DNA of 64,000 nt from Caprimulgus europaeus (taxonomy: Eukaryota > Chordata > Aves > Caprimulgiformes > Caprimulgidae). The stretch spans positions 51,434,465 to 51,498,464 of the forward strand of contig OU015530.1 of NCBI GenBank assembly GCA_907165065.1. Direction: 5' to 3'. The notes beneath the pieces are model-generated. The model saw only the letters and a program-made list of their open reading frames with translations. It had not been told where the DNA came from and made no database searches. Numbering within the stretch: the stretch's first letter is position 1; each line of letters begins with the position of its first letter. The position numbers and the translations under genes are program-made. Positions 36,501 through 48,569 of the stretch are shown here, piece by piece.

Positions 36501-39457
36501 GTTTTTTTTAATATACTCTCTATTTGTATTTCTGAGTAGTTTTTGCTCTCTGTAACAAATGGCTAGACCTTGAGAATCATGATATTGCATAGGAATAATG
36601 AAGGATGTCGTTAAGCTTAAATTACATAAATATTTTATCAATTTCTCTGCACAGGGACAAATTCTGCTCCACCTTGATTTATGTGGCAGCACAAATTTTC
36701 AGAGGCATACACAGATGGTGTAATAGATTGTGTCATGAGATTATTATTAGTTAACCATCAATACTATAATCTTTGGGTACATTAGGGCAGTGTTAAGGAC
36801 CTAATTCAGAACTGAATTTCTTTGGAAGTCTTGCTGTAAACTTTTACAGTTTTTTTACTTTATAGAAGCAGAGCATGATGGTACAAATCTACTAGGAGAA
36901 TATCCATCCATCCTTACTCCAAGGAGAAACAGAGAAAGGGGATCACATCCAGGAATTTGCTTTGATATCCTTCCAGTTCCTATTTGAATGACAAAATCTG
37001 CCTCAACTTTTGCTCCCTTGTTCTCATGGGAGAACAATTTCAGGAGAGAGGTACGAGTAGCATTGTTGTAAACATCTAAATACCATGTTTTATCTGTATA
37101 AGATTTGAAGATCTGAATATCTTTTATATAGCAATTGATATAGTTTGGGCTGAAATGGAGGCAGCAAATTTCAATCTCAGTACAAACTGGGACATGCTGT
37201 TCAGAGCTTCATTTAGTTATGTTAATCAGCTAAGCAACTTGCAAGAAAAGTGTCATGAAGGGTAACCAAAGGGAGAGGTGATAAGGCTCATTTCCTTATC
37301 AGTCGGACAGAAGGTGGAACAGAAAGGGTTTATCAAGGAGGATTTAGAAAAAATTGTAATTCAAAATAAAAATGAATCTGTTGTGTCTGTATTTCTAATA
37401 TCCACCCAAGTTATGCATTTTATCCCAAACTGCCTCCCTCAAAGGTATTTTGTACATCTCCCTTGAGAAACAGGCTCAGCAAGTCAGAGATAAAGTAGCT
37501 GTTTGCAATAAATGTTATTTTCTGAATAGCAGCTTTTCTGCCCTTTTCCAATTATCAGCATAGAAGTATTTTGGTGCAAAGTCACTGTTTGTTTCACTCA
37601 CATAATGCCAGGAGGGTATTTGGTGCATTAGAGAAAGTGTATCACACTCTAAGGCTTGCACGTGTAGAGCTCACTGGTGATTTGACTGTCAAAAACAATT
37701 TTTCTATGGTGGCTTTGGAGATATTTTGGCAGATTTTGTATTTGTTGCTCTCGCACAACCTAATTCCATAAAGCTTCTGATAATCAGTTTGGTGAGGTTT
37801 GGGAGAGCTGTTTAAGGGATAGAAGAGAGGCGATCAGGTTATTTTTCCAATGCAGGATGTAAACACAGAGTGATTTTCCGTATCCCATGTAGGGTAGTAG
37901 CATAAAGCCCCTGGACATTTTCTAGCAGCGTACTTAAGTGTGTTGTTCAGGTGGTTTATTCAAAGATGTAATTATTTCCATAGAAAAGTATCTTGCTGCA
38001 TGAAAGTTGTACTTACAGGCTGAGATGGGCTATATGCATTTTCCCCTCAGTGTAGACGCAGCGATGTTGAACTACATCATGAGCATGGGGTATTTTGAAT
38101 AATAGCTTGTTGTGTAGTTGTAAGAGTGTAGGTTTGTGAGTTTTTTATGTAGAATGCTTTATAGATTGCTCTTTTGGCTGTTGAACATGATACCTACAAA
38201 GTTTTCCTGGTATAAGAATATTATTAACACAATTTGATGGAGGACAAGCTAGTTAATGAATTTGTGCTAAAAAGACAGAGAAAAGACTTACTACCTGTCA
38301 GAATGGAGAATTACATATCCTACTCCTTTCAATCACATTAGTAAACGGGCATAAACTTGCCTGCTACCCCTACTGAAAATTCAGTCTGGATGTCCAGCTG
38401 TGATTTTCTGTTGCTTTACAAAACCCTATCAGCTATTAAAGTCCATTTGCTCTGGGGATTTCATTATGCGAATATTTCAAAATCCATTTGTCAATGAATA
38501 GCAGAATCGCCGGGCCTTTCTTGGGGGTCAATTCACACTGAATGTTTGTTGCTTTTCTACTGACAGCTGAATGACAAACCAGTGCAAGCAGAACTATCTG
38601 AAGTAATAGGAAGCAAACCTATTTCTATGCTAATATGTTTGAAACACTATGTTTCTGTGACAATATCATAATGTTGGAGTCTATAAAATGTTTATACAAT
38701 GTTTGTTCTGTTGCTGTGTTAATAAACAATGATTCATTATTCTAGTTCTGTCCTTCGTTCTCTGTAACCTTTGCAGAAAGAGAAAAAAAGCTCATAAATA
38801 TCAGTAGTGATAAATTAGCACAGAGAACTAGACATATTTACATGGACATAGACTTCATATCGAAACACTAATTACTGCAGGCAAATTTAGTTTTCCCTTT
38901 AATCAGATTTTACAGGTAATTAGCAGTCAACTAAGATTAATTACAATTCATTTTGTGTTAATGTCATCTTTTGGTCATAGAAAGTTTACACAGTATTTTA
39001 TTTGCCAGATATGAAAGTTAATTCTTATACAGACATATCAAGGTTATGCAAACATGGTTTTAGTTCACCACACACCTCTTACTTGTCTTAGAAATATGGT
39101 TTTGCATGAGATACCTGTTGGGTCTCCAGAGAGGCATACAAGATCTTCAGCAAGCCATCTCTTGTAAAGCTGCAAGATGTTCCACCCAACCATTACTCAG
39201 CTGTAGTTAAAAGGGTTATCAGACCTGTTAAGTTCAGTACACTCAGTGTGAGACCACACTTTTGTACCCCAGCCCATCCTTCCCTGAAGTTTGATTTATG
39301 CAGTTCAGCAGCCTCTCTCACACTCCTTCCCCAGTGACAGATACAGATGCTGAGGAGTCCTTCAGCTGTTGATGAGCTGTATTGCAGTGCAAGGATATGA
39401 TCTACCATACATTCAGAGGAGCTCAGCTAGCTGGTGGGCTCTCTAATTGTACCTTAG

Positions 39458-39988
39458 TGTCCTGATTTTTCTAGAATGGAGTTAATTTTCTTCTTAGTAG
39501 CTAGAAAGCACTGTGTTTTGGTTTCAGTGTGGGATTTGCTATGAGAAGAATGTTGATAAGGTGCAAGGACACTGTGTTTTGGTAATTTGTACGTGCAAAG
39601 GACTGGGAGGAGGAAGTGTAGTGGTTAGCAAAACCCAAAATTGACATTTGGATATGCCAACAAGATATTCCATATCATATTACATCATGCTCAGTACATT
39701 AACCAGGGCTGACTGGAAAGGGGGAGGGATTCTCTCAGGAGTAGCTTGAGCTCGCTCTTCTGGGATTGCGGTTTGAGGTTCAGGGTTCCTTTTCACTCCT
39801 CCAGGATCATTATCAGCAGGTGGTGAGCAACTGTACTCTGCACCACTCATTTATATATATATAGATTTTATATATATACATATATAAAAATTGATTTGCT
39901 ATCATTATTATTATAATTACTATTTTAGTTTTATTTTACTCTAATTCTTATTTGTTCTTATCTCAACCTACAAGTCTCCTTACCTTTG
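39458..39988 (+). mobile_element. ERVL-type avian LTR, plus strand, 3'-truncated
   Basis: It starts TGTCCTGATTTTTC and runs through GAGTTAATTTTCTTCTTAGT, AAGAATGTTGATAAGG, GATATTCCATATCATATTA, CATGCTCAGTACATTAACC, GGTGGTGAGCAACTG, an AT-microsatellite, TTATCTCAACCTACAAGTCT and CCTTACCTTTG. Over this length it is clearly the same family as the minus-strand LTR at 24294-24903, with only moderate divergence. That copy continues for roughly another 90-100 bp, to CTATCACA. Here the match stops near 39988, so the 3' end is deleted. No internal retroviral sequence follows. The promoter region is decayed (TATA-like position reads TACATTAA). Confidence 0.85.
39851..39886. repeat. AT microsatellite inside the LTR
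   Basis: TTATATATATATAGATTTTA followed by TATATATACATATAT. The homologous position of the minus-strand LTR (about 24490-24500) has a shorter TATATATATAG run, so the repeat grew within the family's AT-rich segment. Confidence 0.8.
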
Positions 39989-41134
39989 TAAGATCTATTT
40001 GTACTTTCTCTTCCATATGTCTGTATTACAGTACTTTCAGTCAAGCAACCCTGTACACCCAAAGTATCTCACACCATGGAGATAAAGGATGTGTCCCAGG
40101 CAAGCCTGGGGATATTGCCTGAGAACTGCCTCCAGGGCAGGCTGGGGATCTTATAGAGACATCAGAATAAAAAAGCAATCCTGGAGATTTATGGACAAAT
40201 CTGGCTCTGGGAAAGATCACAGAAAACTCATAGTGCTTTGCAAAAATGCAAGATAAGACCTTGAGAAGGCTGTAACTCTTGACATGGAACCAGGTTGCAC
40301 CATGCTGAGATCCTCTTGCTTTGTTTCCTGCTTAAACAAGTCCTTCATTCTGGTTTGCTTTCCTCTCTCCTGTCTTAATCCATGTGCTGCAGCCCCTCAG
40401 AGGTCTCATATAGCAGACTCACTGCCTGAAGGACTAGTCCTCCCTGCCTGAACCAACTTGATTCAGCAAAGCTCGCTCAAATTAATAGAGCCACCAGTCT
40501 CTGTCCCCTCCCAGGCCACTTTTCAGAGATTTGTATTAATTTCTCATTTGACTTTATGCCCTACCACACCAAATAATTGAGCTCACATTGCAGATGTTAT
40601 TCTACACATCTATACCAAAGCACCTCCTGTCACCATTCAGGAATGTGGAAATGGAGAGTAAAGCAAACAAGTTTTTAGGCCTCATCACAAATAGTCAGCA
40701 ATCAGAGCTGCTACTGAAACAAGAAAGTATAGAAAATCACATCTTCTGAAAACCTGTTCAGAAAGTGAGCTGCAAAGGTCAAACACAAAACTCGTGGGAG
40801 GCTCATTGGTTCTAGCATATCAGAAGGCATTAGGGCTTAACTCTAAACATCCCACTTCCCTTGAGTAGGACATTTTAAAATAGTATTTTGGATGTTCCTC
40901 ATCTGTTCAGAACTGAGAAAAGGTCTATCAAACAAAAGACAGAAGCTAAAAGGCAGAAAACATCAATAAACAGTTCCCAGGAGAGCCATACTGCCTCTGT
41001 GAAAAAGAAAAGGGTGGCCTTGAACAAAACTCACTGGTAAAATTTCTTTAAGAGGGCAGATTCCTCTGCAAAGCACCACTGGCCCAGTTTCACACAGGCT
41101 TGATCTCAATTCGATCCCAACACATAGTGTTTCA

Positions 41135-41157
41135 TTTTTTTTTTTTTTTTTTTTTTT
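41135..41157. repeat. Poly(T) tract, T23
   Basis: Twenty-three consecutive T. If this were a minus-strand poly(A) tail the body would lie to its right. That sequence shows no polyadenylation signal or known element. Confidence 0.9.
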
Positions 41158-42117
41158 CTGCCCCTGAGCCTTCATAGGCATGGAAAGCTCTAGGATGTGG
41201 GTGACATCAAGACTGTGTGAATTAGGGGACTCAGTGTCATAGTCAGATGGAGGAAGTAGCGGGGGGGAAATGCTGAACTGATCTCTCCTCCCGTCACATG
41301 CAACTTTGTGCTACTGTCAAGCGAGAAAATACTCACTGATAGGTTTTAATACTCCTCTCTAAACCAAAAAGATTTAAATGTCATAGTCCAACCTCAGACA
41401 AGCAAAAACAAACTGTCAGAAATCATTGTGGGAAGTCACACAGGCATTCTCCTTTTATTTTCCCATTGCCCTCATCTCATCTACCTCAACAAAACAAAAC
41501 CAAGAAACAACCAGAAGCATATGAATCAAAAATGAAGAAGTGGTCATAAATTTACCATGACTGTTCAATGTATCGGACTGTGGAGCTCGCTGAAAATACT
41601 TAGCTTGAATGAGGATATCGGTCTGATCGAGAGGTGAATAACTGGGAGTATTTCATCAAACTCACTTGAGGCAGGAAAGCAGAAACATGTAAGATGTACT
41701 CTCTGCAAAGCTTCCAGCTGCAGTTACAAAATGCATTCTGAGCATAAGACCAGAGTTCGAGGAATTGTAGGGTCTCCTTCAAGACAGCGTGGAAAATTCT
41801 TTTTCATCACATCAATTCTTCTCTGCTCAAGTGAAAAGACTCTTGTGAACATCTGCCCCAGATACAAACAACTCAAAGGCCTGCAGACCATCAGAGCAGG
41901 GAGGATGCTTATCAAGTCTTTCTTATAATAGGGCGACATGGGCTTTGAGTTGACCGTGCAACTGCAACAATGTAATTCTAGAGTCACGACACAATTGAAA
42001 GACAAAACCCATTGGCTCCCTATTTTTAACTCTTTTGGTTGAGTAATTTGAAAGTGAAATAATTTAACAACATCCTGCACTGATAACCTGTTTTCATCTA
42101 GTAATTTCAAAACACTT

Positions 42118-42296
42118 TATAATACTTGGCAAAGCTTAACCTACATTACCCCTGTGAACTAAAAGCTACTCTACAGAGTTCTTCTAGAAGAAAAAAGTGA
42201 AAGAAGGTCCAGGGTGAATAAGTGATGTTACCAAGGCTACTCTAATAATCAGTGTTAAAATTAGAAACAGGAATAGGAACACTGACAGTCCCATTT
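42118..42296 (-). repeat. Possible MIR/L3-like ancient repeat
   Basis: CTTAACCTACATTACCCCTG, TAAGTGATGTTACCAAGGCT and AGAAACAGGAATAGGAACAC resemble the reverse complement of the 3' half of MIR/L3-type repeats ('cattatccccattttacag...taagtgacttgcccaaggtcac...'). The match is patchy, as expected for an amniote-age element, and is recalled rather than computed. Confidence 0.4.
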
Positions 42297-42399
42297 TCAT
42301 ACATTAATCTTGGAAGAGTGCTTCTCTCTCTGCAGCTGTGTTGCAGAGGTGATGACAATGACTGACTGTAGTAGTCAGATCTTCTAATAGAAACAATTC

Positions 42400-42462
42400 T
42401 ATTAAAATTAATTTAAAAATTAAAAAAATAATTTAAATTAATGAAATTTAAATTAAATTACC
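42400..42462. repeat. A/T-only low-complexity patch
   Basis: About 60 bases with almost no G or C, made of overlapping TTAAAT/ATTTAA words that give many short inverted repeats. Confidence 0.8.
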
Positions 42463-44467
42463 TGCACCTCAATTCCATCTTTGCACTTTCCTAATTAGAA
42501 CCTACAACCTCTTTTGTTTACTGATGAAACATCTAGAGAACTATAGAAAGAATATCACCATCACTATCTGGCGCCAGAGCAGTTGTCCAGGTCCACGCTG
42601 GCCTCTGCAATAACCATCTGACTGTGAGATCTGCAAGCATCCCAGCACTGTTACATGTGAGGTGGTGGGTTCCCACAAACCTAGCTCAGACATGGTCAGT
42701 TGGTGTGAGCCCAGGACAAGTTTTGCACAGCCCTGTGTCTGTCAACATGTAAAATGCCTCTTCTCTCATTAAAGCAGATGTGTGTATAAGACTGACTTTT
42801 TGTGCTGCACATTATTCTTTTATTAAAGTGGAAAATGAGAGCTCTAGCAAGACCTTAATATCTGCTTAATATTAGGAGGATGTTTTTCCTGTCCCCTTCA
42901 TCACACAACATGGTGGATCCATGCAGTAATATAGGAGTGAATCAGATGATGCAGGAAAACCAAACCTACCAGCCCCACTCAAGAAAGCTGAGCTGTTGAG
43001 GCCCATACAGAAAGAGCTGTTGCCCTTATTCCTGTACCATTCCCACTTGAGGACATGGACAAACCTGACATGATGTTTTTAATGGTCCCAGCTATTCAGT
43101 CCCTTGAATCTTACTCTGTAGGGTTCAAGGGGCTGCCCTCGTTGCTGTTGAGTAGTAATCACACTTCCACATTGTGGTTTCAAAGGAAATAGCTTTTTAG
43201 CTATTTAGCTGCATATGTAAAACTAAAGTAATGAGTTTGGCAAAATGAAATTTGGGCTCATAATCACATCTGTGTGTTTGAGCAGCAACCTGCACCAGTC
43301 CTGCCCGGGGCCTTTAAGTGCTACTGCATTAATATCAGTGTTCCCTACAGACAGCAAGTTCATAAAACTCAGTCAGGAAGCAAAGTGAGTTCAGTAGACA
43401 ATGGGAAGACCAAAAGACCAATTAAGTGAGACCTTATACATCATTCATGGAGGCTTCCACCAGAATTCAATAAAAAAGTCCTGCTTCAACAAGCTAAGCA
43501 AATCATTTATCAAGAGAAAAAAAACATAAAAGAGACTACTTTCAGTACTTACATAAGACAAAGTATTTAAAAGTATTGCAGTTTATGCAATACTTCAAAT
43601 GCTAAGCAAGGATACAGAACTTAATTTACATCAAACAAGTTCCTAATATGTTCTAGATAAACATTAAAATCAGCAAGAATTTATATCAAATTGGTTATAT
43701 CTGTCTTCATAGAGAGACTTTTAATTCTTTTCCCTTTAAATATTCTTCCATAAGTACTGCTCTCGAATTTTTTTTATTCTCTAAAATTTTTGAGGCTGTA
43801 GTTTATATTTCTCCAAATAGAATGCTGGAGCACATCAACACTGGCTTTTATCTGTTCTACAGGCTTCTTATCTTCCATCCAATCCAGAGCATCAATACTC
43901 TCCATTACCACACTCAATTTTCTTTCTCTGACTTAATTTATACTCTTCTGATGCAATATTTGCATCCTTTCTCACTATCTCCTTATTACAGAAATGCCTT
44001 CAGGACCAGTCAAAATAGTTTAGTCACTTCTCCCTGATCCTGAGTCACTTGCACCTATTCTGAATCACTCCAAAACATTGCATTAAGCTCTATACTTAGA
44101 ATATGTTGCAAATATAATGGGATTTGAAATGTAAACTAGATGAGTAGGAGAGTAAGTTAGCTGTCCTAAGTAGCTGCAGGTATCCAATATTGAACTACAT
44201 TTTCAGAACAATTTGAGGGGTTTCATCCTCTAACTTTAGAGGAACAAGCATTTCATGAGGTATGACTCATTAGATAATAGATTGGCTCATGGATTCCCAA
44301 ACTGTGGTGCCTGGTAGTGTATTCTCAATCCTCAAAAGTCTTTGGGTCACTACTGGTCACATCTCACCAGCAGGCAGTTCACAAAACAGCCCCCTGTGGT
44401 AACCAGGACACCCCCCAAAAGTTAACATGGATTCCCACATGGTAAAACAAGAACAAATATAGAGCAG

Positions 44468-44470
<3 letters not shown>

Positions 44471-44499
<29 letters not shown>
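44471..44499. repeat. Poly(A) tract, A29
   Basis: Twenty-nine consecutive A, the joint longest homopolymer in the window. The upstream sequence (ATATAGAGCAGATT) has no AATAAA and matches no retroposon I know. Confidence 0.9.
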
Positions 44500-44500
<1 letters not shown>

Positions 44501-46700
44501 CAAATGAAAATAGCCTAAATTTTATTTTCTTATGCAATTCTGCACAAGAATGTTTATTTCTTGAATAAGAAAGGGCGAAGACATTGATCTATGGAAACAC
44601 ACAGAGCATTCACAGAAGTGGATGCCCTCATGGTACTGGTGTACCTTGGTTATCATTTATTAACCTGCATTAAAAAAAAAAACAACCAAAAAAACCAACT
44701 TTACAAGAACTCAATGAGAGCTTGACTGTATCTTTCCAAGTTTCCAACACATTAAGAGACAGCTAGAAATAACTACAGTGCTTTCCTAAGGCTACTATTC
44801 TCTGCAGGTAACTGCTTTAGCCGCCGCTTTCATGTAGTATAATCCTTAATGGAGACAGAACATGACTGTGGTACAAATTTTCTCTTACAACGTAGTTCAC
44901 ATTATGAGAAGTCTCCATATAACCCCTCTTGGTCCTACATTTGTAAGTAGTGCCAGTCCAACTTTCTATTTTCCATTAATGAAAAAAATCAGGCTGGAAT
45001 TTCCTTCTTCAGCAACAATACACAGCAGGAAACCATGCATCGTGACTGAAAGTGATTAGTAAGATTTCCTTGAAATAGGACACTGACAAAATTCCCTTGG
45101 TACTTTCAAACTCCAGTCAAATAACATCAAACTGAACAAAACAACAAAGTGGACCTTAGATTCTACATTGAGGACCAGAACAATGCTCTAGCCAACTGGG
45201 TACCCTATTTCCAAGTGTCATTAACAGTTTTAACCTCGGAGAGATACATACGTGCTCCACAGACAACTACAAGAAACTCAGAACAGGGAGGATTCTTTGA
45301 TAACAGCACATTTCAGTATAAAGAGCTATGCCTTAGAGAGCAGGCAGGATTAGATAAACTGAAATACTGGTCCTGCATGGGCTATTTAAAAATACCTCAC
45401 AAATTGAAAGAATACTTCAAATAATTTAGTAACATTATTTACTTCAGTAATAAGTAGATACTGCAGGCTCACCTAAGGAATACTTCAGTACATTTAGGGT
45501 CTTAGGCCATCTCCATCATTTCAGTTCTGATTTTATGATGAAAGTTAAGGACTAATCTCAGGTCAGAAAGGTGTCCTTATTAATCTACTTTTTGAGAAGG
45601 GAGGTAATGTGTATTTATCTTTGTGTATTAAGGTTAACAGTACTGTCATTTAAGGTTATGAGGTGTCCCCTTGTTTGCTCTTGGTAAACCAGGATAAAAT
45701 TTCATCCTTCATAATGCTGATTTGCTTGATCACGAAATAATTCAGCAACAGACAGTGAACCCAAAAAGTAGATTTGCTAAGATATGGCATATGATAGTCA
45801 TAACTAATTTGCAGAAGGGAAGAATAAAATGCCAGCAGTTAAAACTGAGAGCAATACCACTGAGGGAAAAAAAAAAAAAGGTCTCTTATCTAAAATGTGC
45901 TGGGGAGAAAGAAAAAATCTCCAACTAAATTCTGCACACAGAGATGCAAAATATCATTCTCACATGCACCTAATCATAACCCATCGCTACTGCCAGCTCA
46001 GTGGGTGCCTGAGGCCAACACCTGTTGCCTCGGTGAAGGAAACCCATGCTACCATAGCAAGAGCTTCTCTCTTGAATCAAAATACAGCTTGTAAAAGGGC
46101 CTAACACCTAGATAAACATATTAAACAACCAGAAAATAAGCATTAGAGTATTGCAAATAGATGTCCCAAGCATACAGCAAAATACTGAGAACAAGTTTAA
46201 ATAATAATCTACATTAATAAGACTGAAAATTCTATGTGCAGGAAAATAAATAATCTTGTGTATCATACATAGGAAATAGGAAATTAGAGCTAATAATTCT
46301 ACAATGCTGTGTGAAAAAGAAACATAAATGTGTATACAAGCACACATATACATAGACACTTACATGATCCTGAACCTTTCCTCACACCAAGGCATATTAA
46401 TTTTATCTCCACACTTTAGTTATGCTTCTTTCTGAAAAACAAAGACTTAAAATGGTTCCTTCCTATTCTATTACCCTTTCTCATCCTTTCTTTGATAAAG
46501 GTCTTTCTGTTGCATGGTGGCTATGATAAGTAGACAGCCCATGAAAATATTATGCTTTATATAGCTACATGTATTATAATGTCCTTCACTTACTATCTAC
46601 AGTTTTCAGTAATGGAAGATTTTGGGATAGATCCAATAGCCTGGACCCCTTTTAATAAAATAAGAGACAGTACAACTGACTTTCTGTAGTCCTTCAAAAT

Positions 46701-46724
46701 AAGAATTCAAAACTTTGAATTCTT
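46701..46724. repeat. Perfect 11-bp inverted repeat with 2-nt spacer
   Basis: AAGAATTCAAA (46701-46711) and TTTGAATTCTT (46714-46724) are exact reverse complements separated by AC. Each arm is itself centred on the GAATTC palindrome. A near-perfect palindrome of this length could extrude as a cruciform. Function unknown. Confidence 0.9.
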
Positions 46725-48528
46725 GATGTTTTAAACATTTTTCACAAATGTAGAAAATGCAAGTATAGCTCTATCTATGCATAAAATAAACAGACATTTA
46801 TTCTGAGTTTACATGACCTTTTAAAATAAGGTTTGCTTTTCCTGCAGTGGATTGTTTCCCTTGGGTTGCAGAGAGCAGGGAAACCTTGTACAAAAGAATG
46901 CAGACCATAATATTCTGATAGTGATGCAGGATTTAAAGCCTCACTACTGAGAATGTTATGGTTCTCTCTTCATCATTTCATAAAGGGATGAGAGTCAGAG
47001 AAAACAAATTGTGTTTTTATGGGTACTTCTAAAATTGAGTAAATATTGACAAACAAATTCTCAGCTGAATATCATTGTTTGATCTGTCATTATTATATGA
47101 AAAAAATTAATTAAAGGATACCTCTTCTAAACATAATGGATCTACTGGCAGGAGTCAGGTGTGCAGGATTTGCCCATAAACGTGACACAACCAATAATAC
47201 AAAGGCTTGAGAAAGGAGTAACTGCAATAGTAACTTATACTTTATTCATTACATATGCATAATTAATATGTTTATGTAACTAGAAATGGAAAGAAGTGCA
47301 AAAGATATGGGTGAAAAAGGGGGCAAAGAGGAGCTTGGTATTTAATAAATGTATTTCGTCTACAACTTAAATCATGTATATTTGCAACACATCTTGAAAA
47401 ATCAAGCTTCCTGGTGAAACTTTAATTTGGTTCTGAAGTCTCTGGAAGCTCTTTGACTCAACTGCATTTGGAAGAAATCAGCAGCATTACCACACATATG
47501 GAATCACAACAATGCATATGAAAACAGGTATCCTCAGTCCACCACACAGCTCATCAAGATAACATTTGTTATTGAACGAATTCTATCTTTAATTGGAATT
47601 ATCCCACACCTGATATTAGTCTTTGTTGTGCTTGCATTTGTCTCATTAGTAGTTACTTGTTTCTCTTTCCCCTCAGTGCCTCCTACTTCTGCCCATCTCC
47701 TCCATATGGTCCATGTTGTCTTTCAGACAACAGGCCCTTGGGGGCTGTGACTGTTGCTTACTGTTATTTTTATTCATGCCCAGCACAATACAGCTTAAAT
47801 TGTTCTTGGCCTTCAGGTGGTATTTCAATATGCATATTAATATACAATAATAAAACATCTGTGTAAAATGGGAGTATCCTGGATGCTTTACAGAAATCAA
47901 CAGAAACACAGATCATCCCCTGAACTGCATATGACTTCAAGTTCTAGCTTGGCAGCCTCGTCTCCCTGTGGGTACACATGAAGAAGGACCAGTACAATTT
48001 GCAATAGTTTTTGCTCAGAGGCACATCTTCCTTCATGAAAAGGCCTAGAGAAGACCACATGGTACTGCATGGGCACAAACATCCAGCTGACAACAGCCAG
48101 CTACAGGAAAAAGGTCTGGGGCCATGAATTCTCCTGACAAGTGTTTGTTGACTTGCTGGTTCTGGGCATTGGGGAAGTCCTGAATTTTCAGGAGCAAACT
48201 ACTTTTTATTTGGGAATGCAGCAGGAAATAAAGAAAATGGTACAGTGAATGCTAACGAATGAGAAAAAGTATACCAGTGTCATTCCTATAGACAGCTTGG
48301 AATATGAAAAGAAAATGGAATTAAATTACTTGCCAGATTAGCTCATACCTAAAACTATACATTCTGGTAGGACAAAGTCTTTGTATATTGATACCAAAAC
48401 CGCTTAACTGAAAAAAAACACTTTTAGGCATAGATTTGGAAGGATATGTACAACCATGCTCTTTGTCCATGCCTCTACCTCTCTGTCCATCTCAGTCACA
48501 GAGTGACTTCTGCACCCTCATTTGAAGG

Positions 48529-48569
48529 GTTATTCTTCTTCCTTTGAAGAATGTTATTCTTCTTCCTTT
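48529..48569. repeat. Tandem duplication, 24-bp period
   Basis: GTTATTCTTCTTCCTTT occurs at 48529-48545 and again, exactly, at 48553-48569, separated by GAAGAAT. A recent local duplication or replication slip. Confidence 0.85.

Larger units (their letters stand above)
24904..39457. other. 14.5-kb non-coding stretch between the two inverted LTRs
   Basis: No gene is supported. It holds an old repeat fragment at 25778-25838, a G11 run at 27542, A-rich tracts at 28488 and 30147, an exon-like open segment at 29300-29498 (see findings), a perfect hairpin at 32893-32923, a T-rich tract at 33477-33529, and motif-dense blocks at 31320-31560, 38440-38740 and 38869-38943. The rest reads as unique AT-rich DNA. 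Confidence 0.6.

Noticed and set aside
41724-42110. 128-codon open frame, minus strand
   Set aside because: No known domain, and it abuts a probable old repeat. No transcript-like context.
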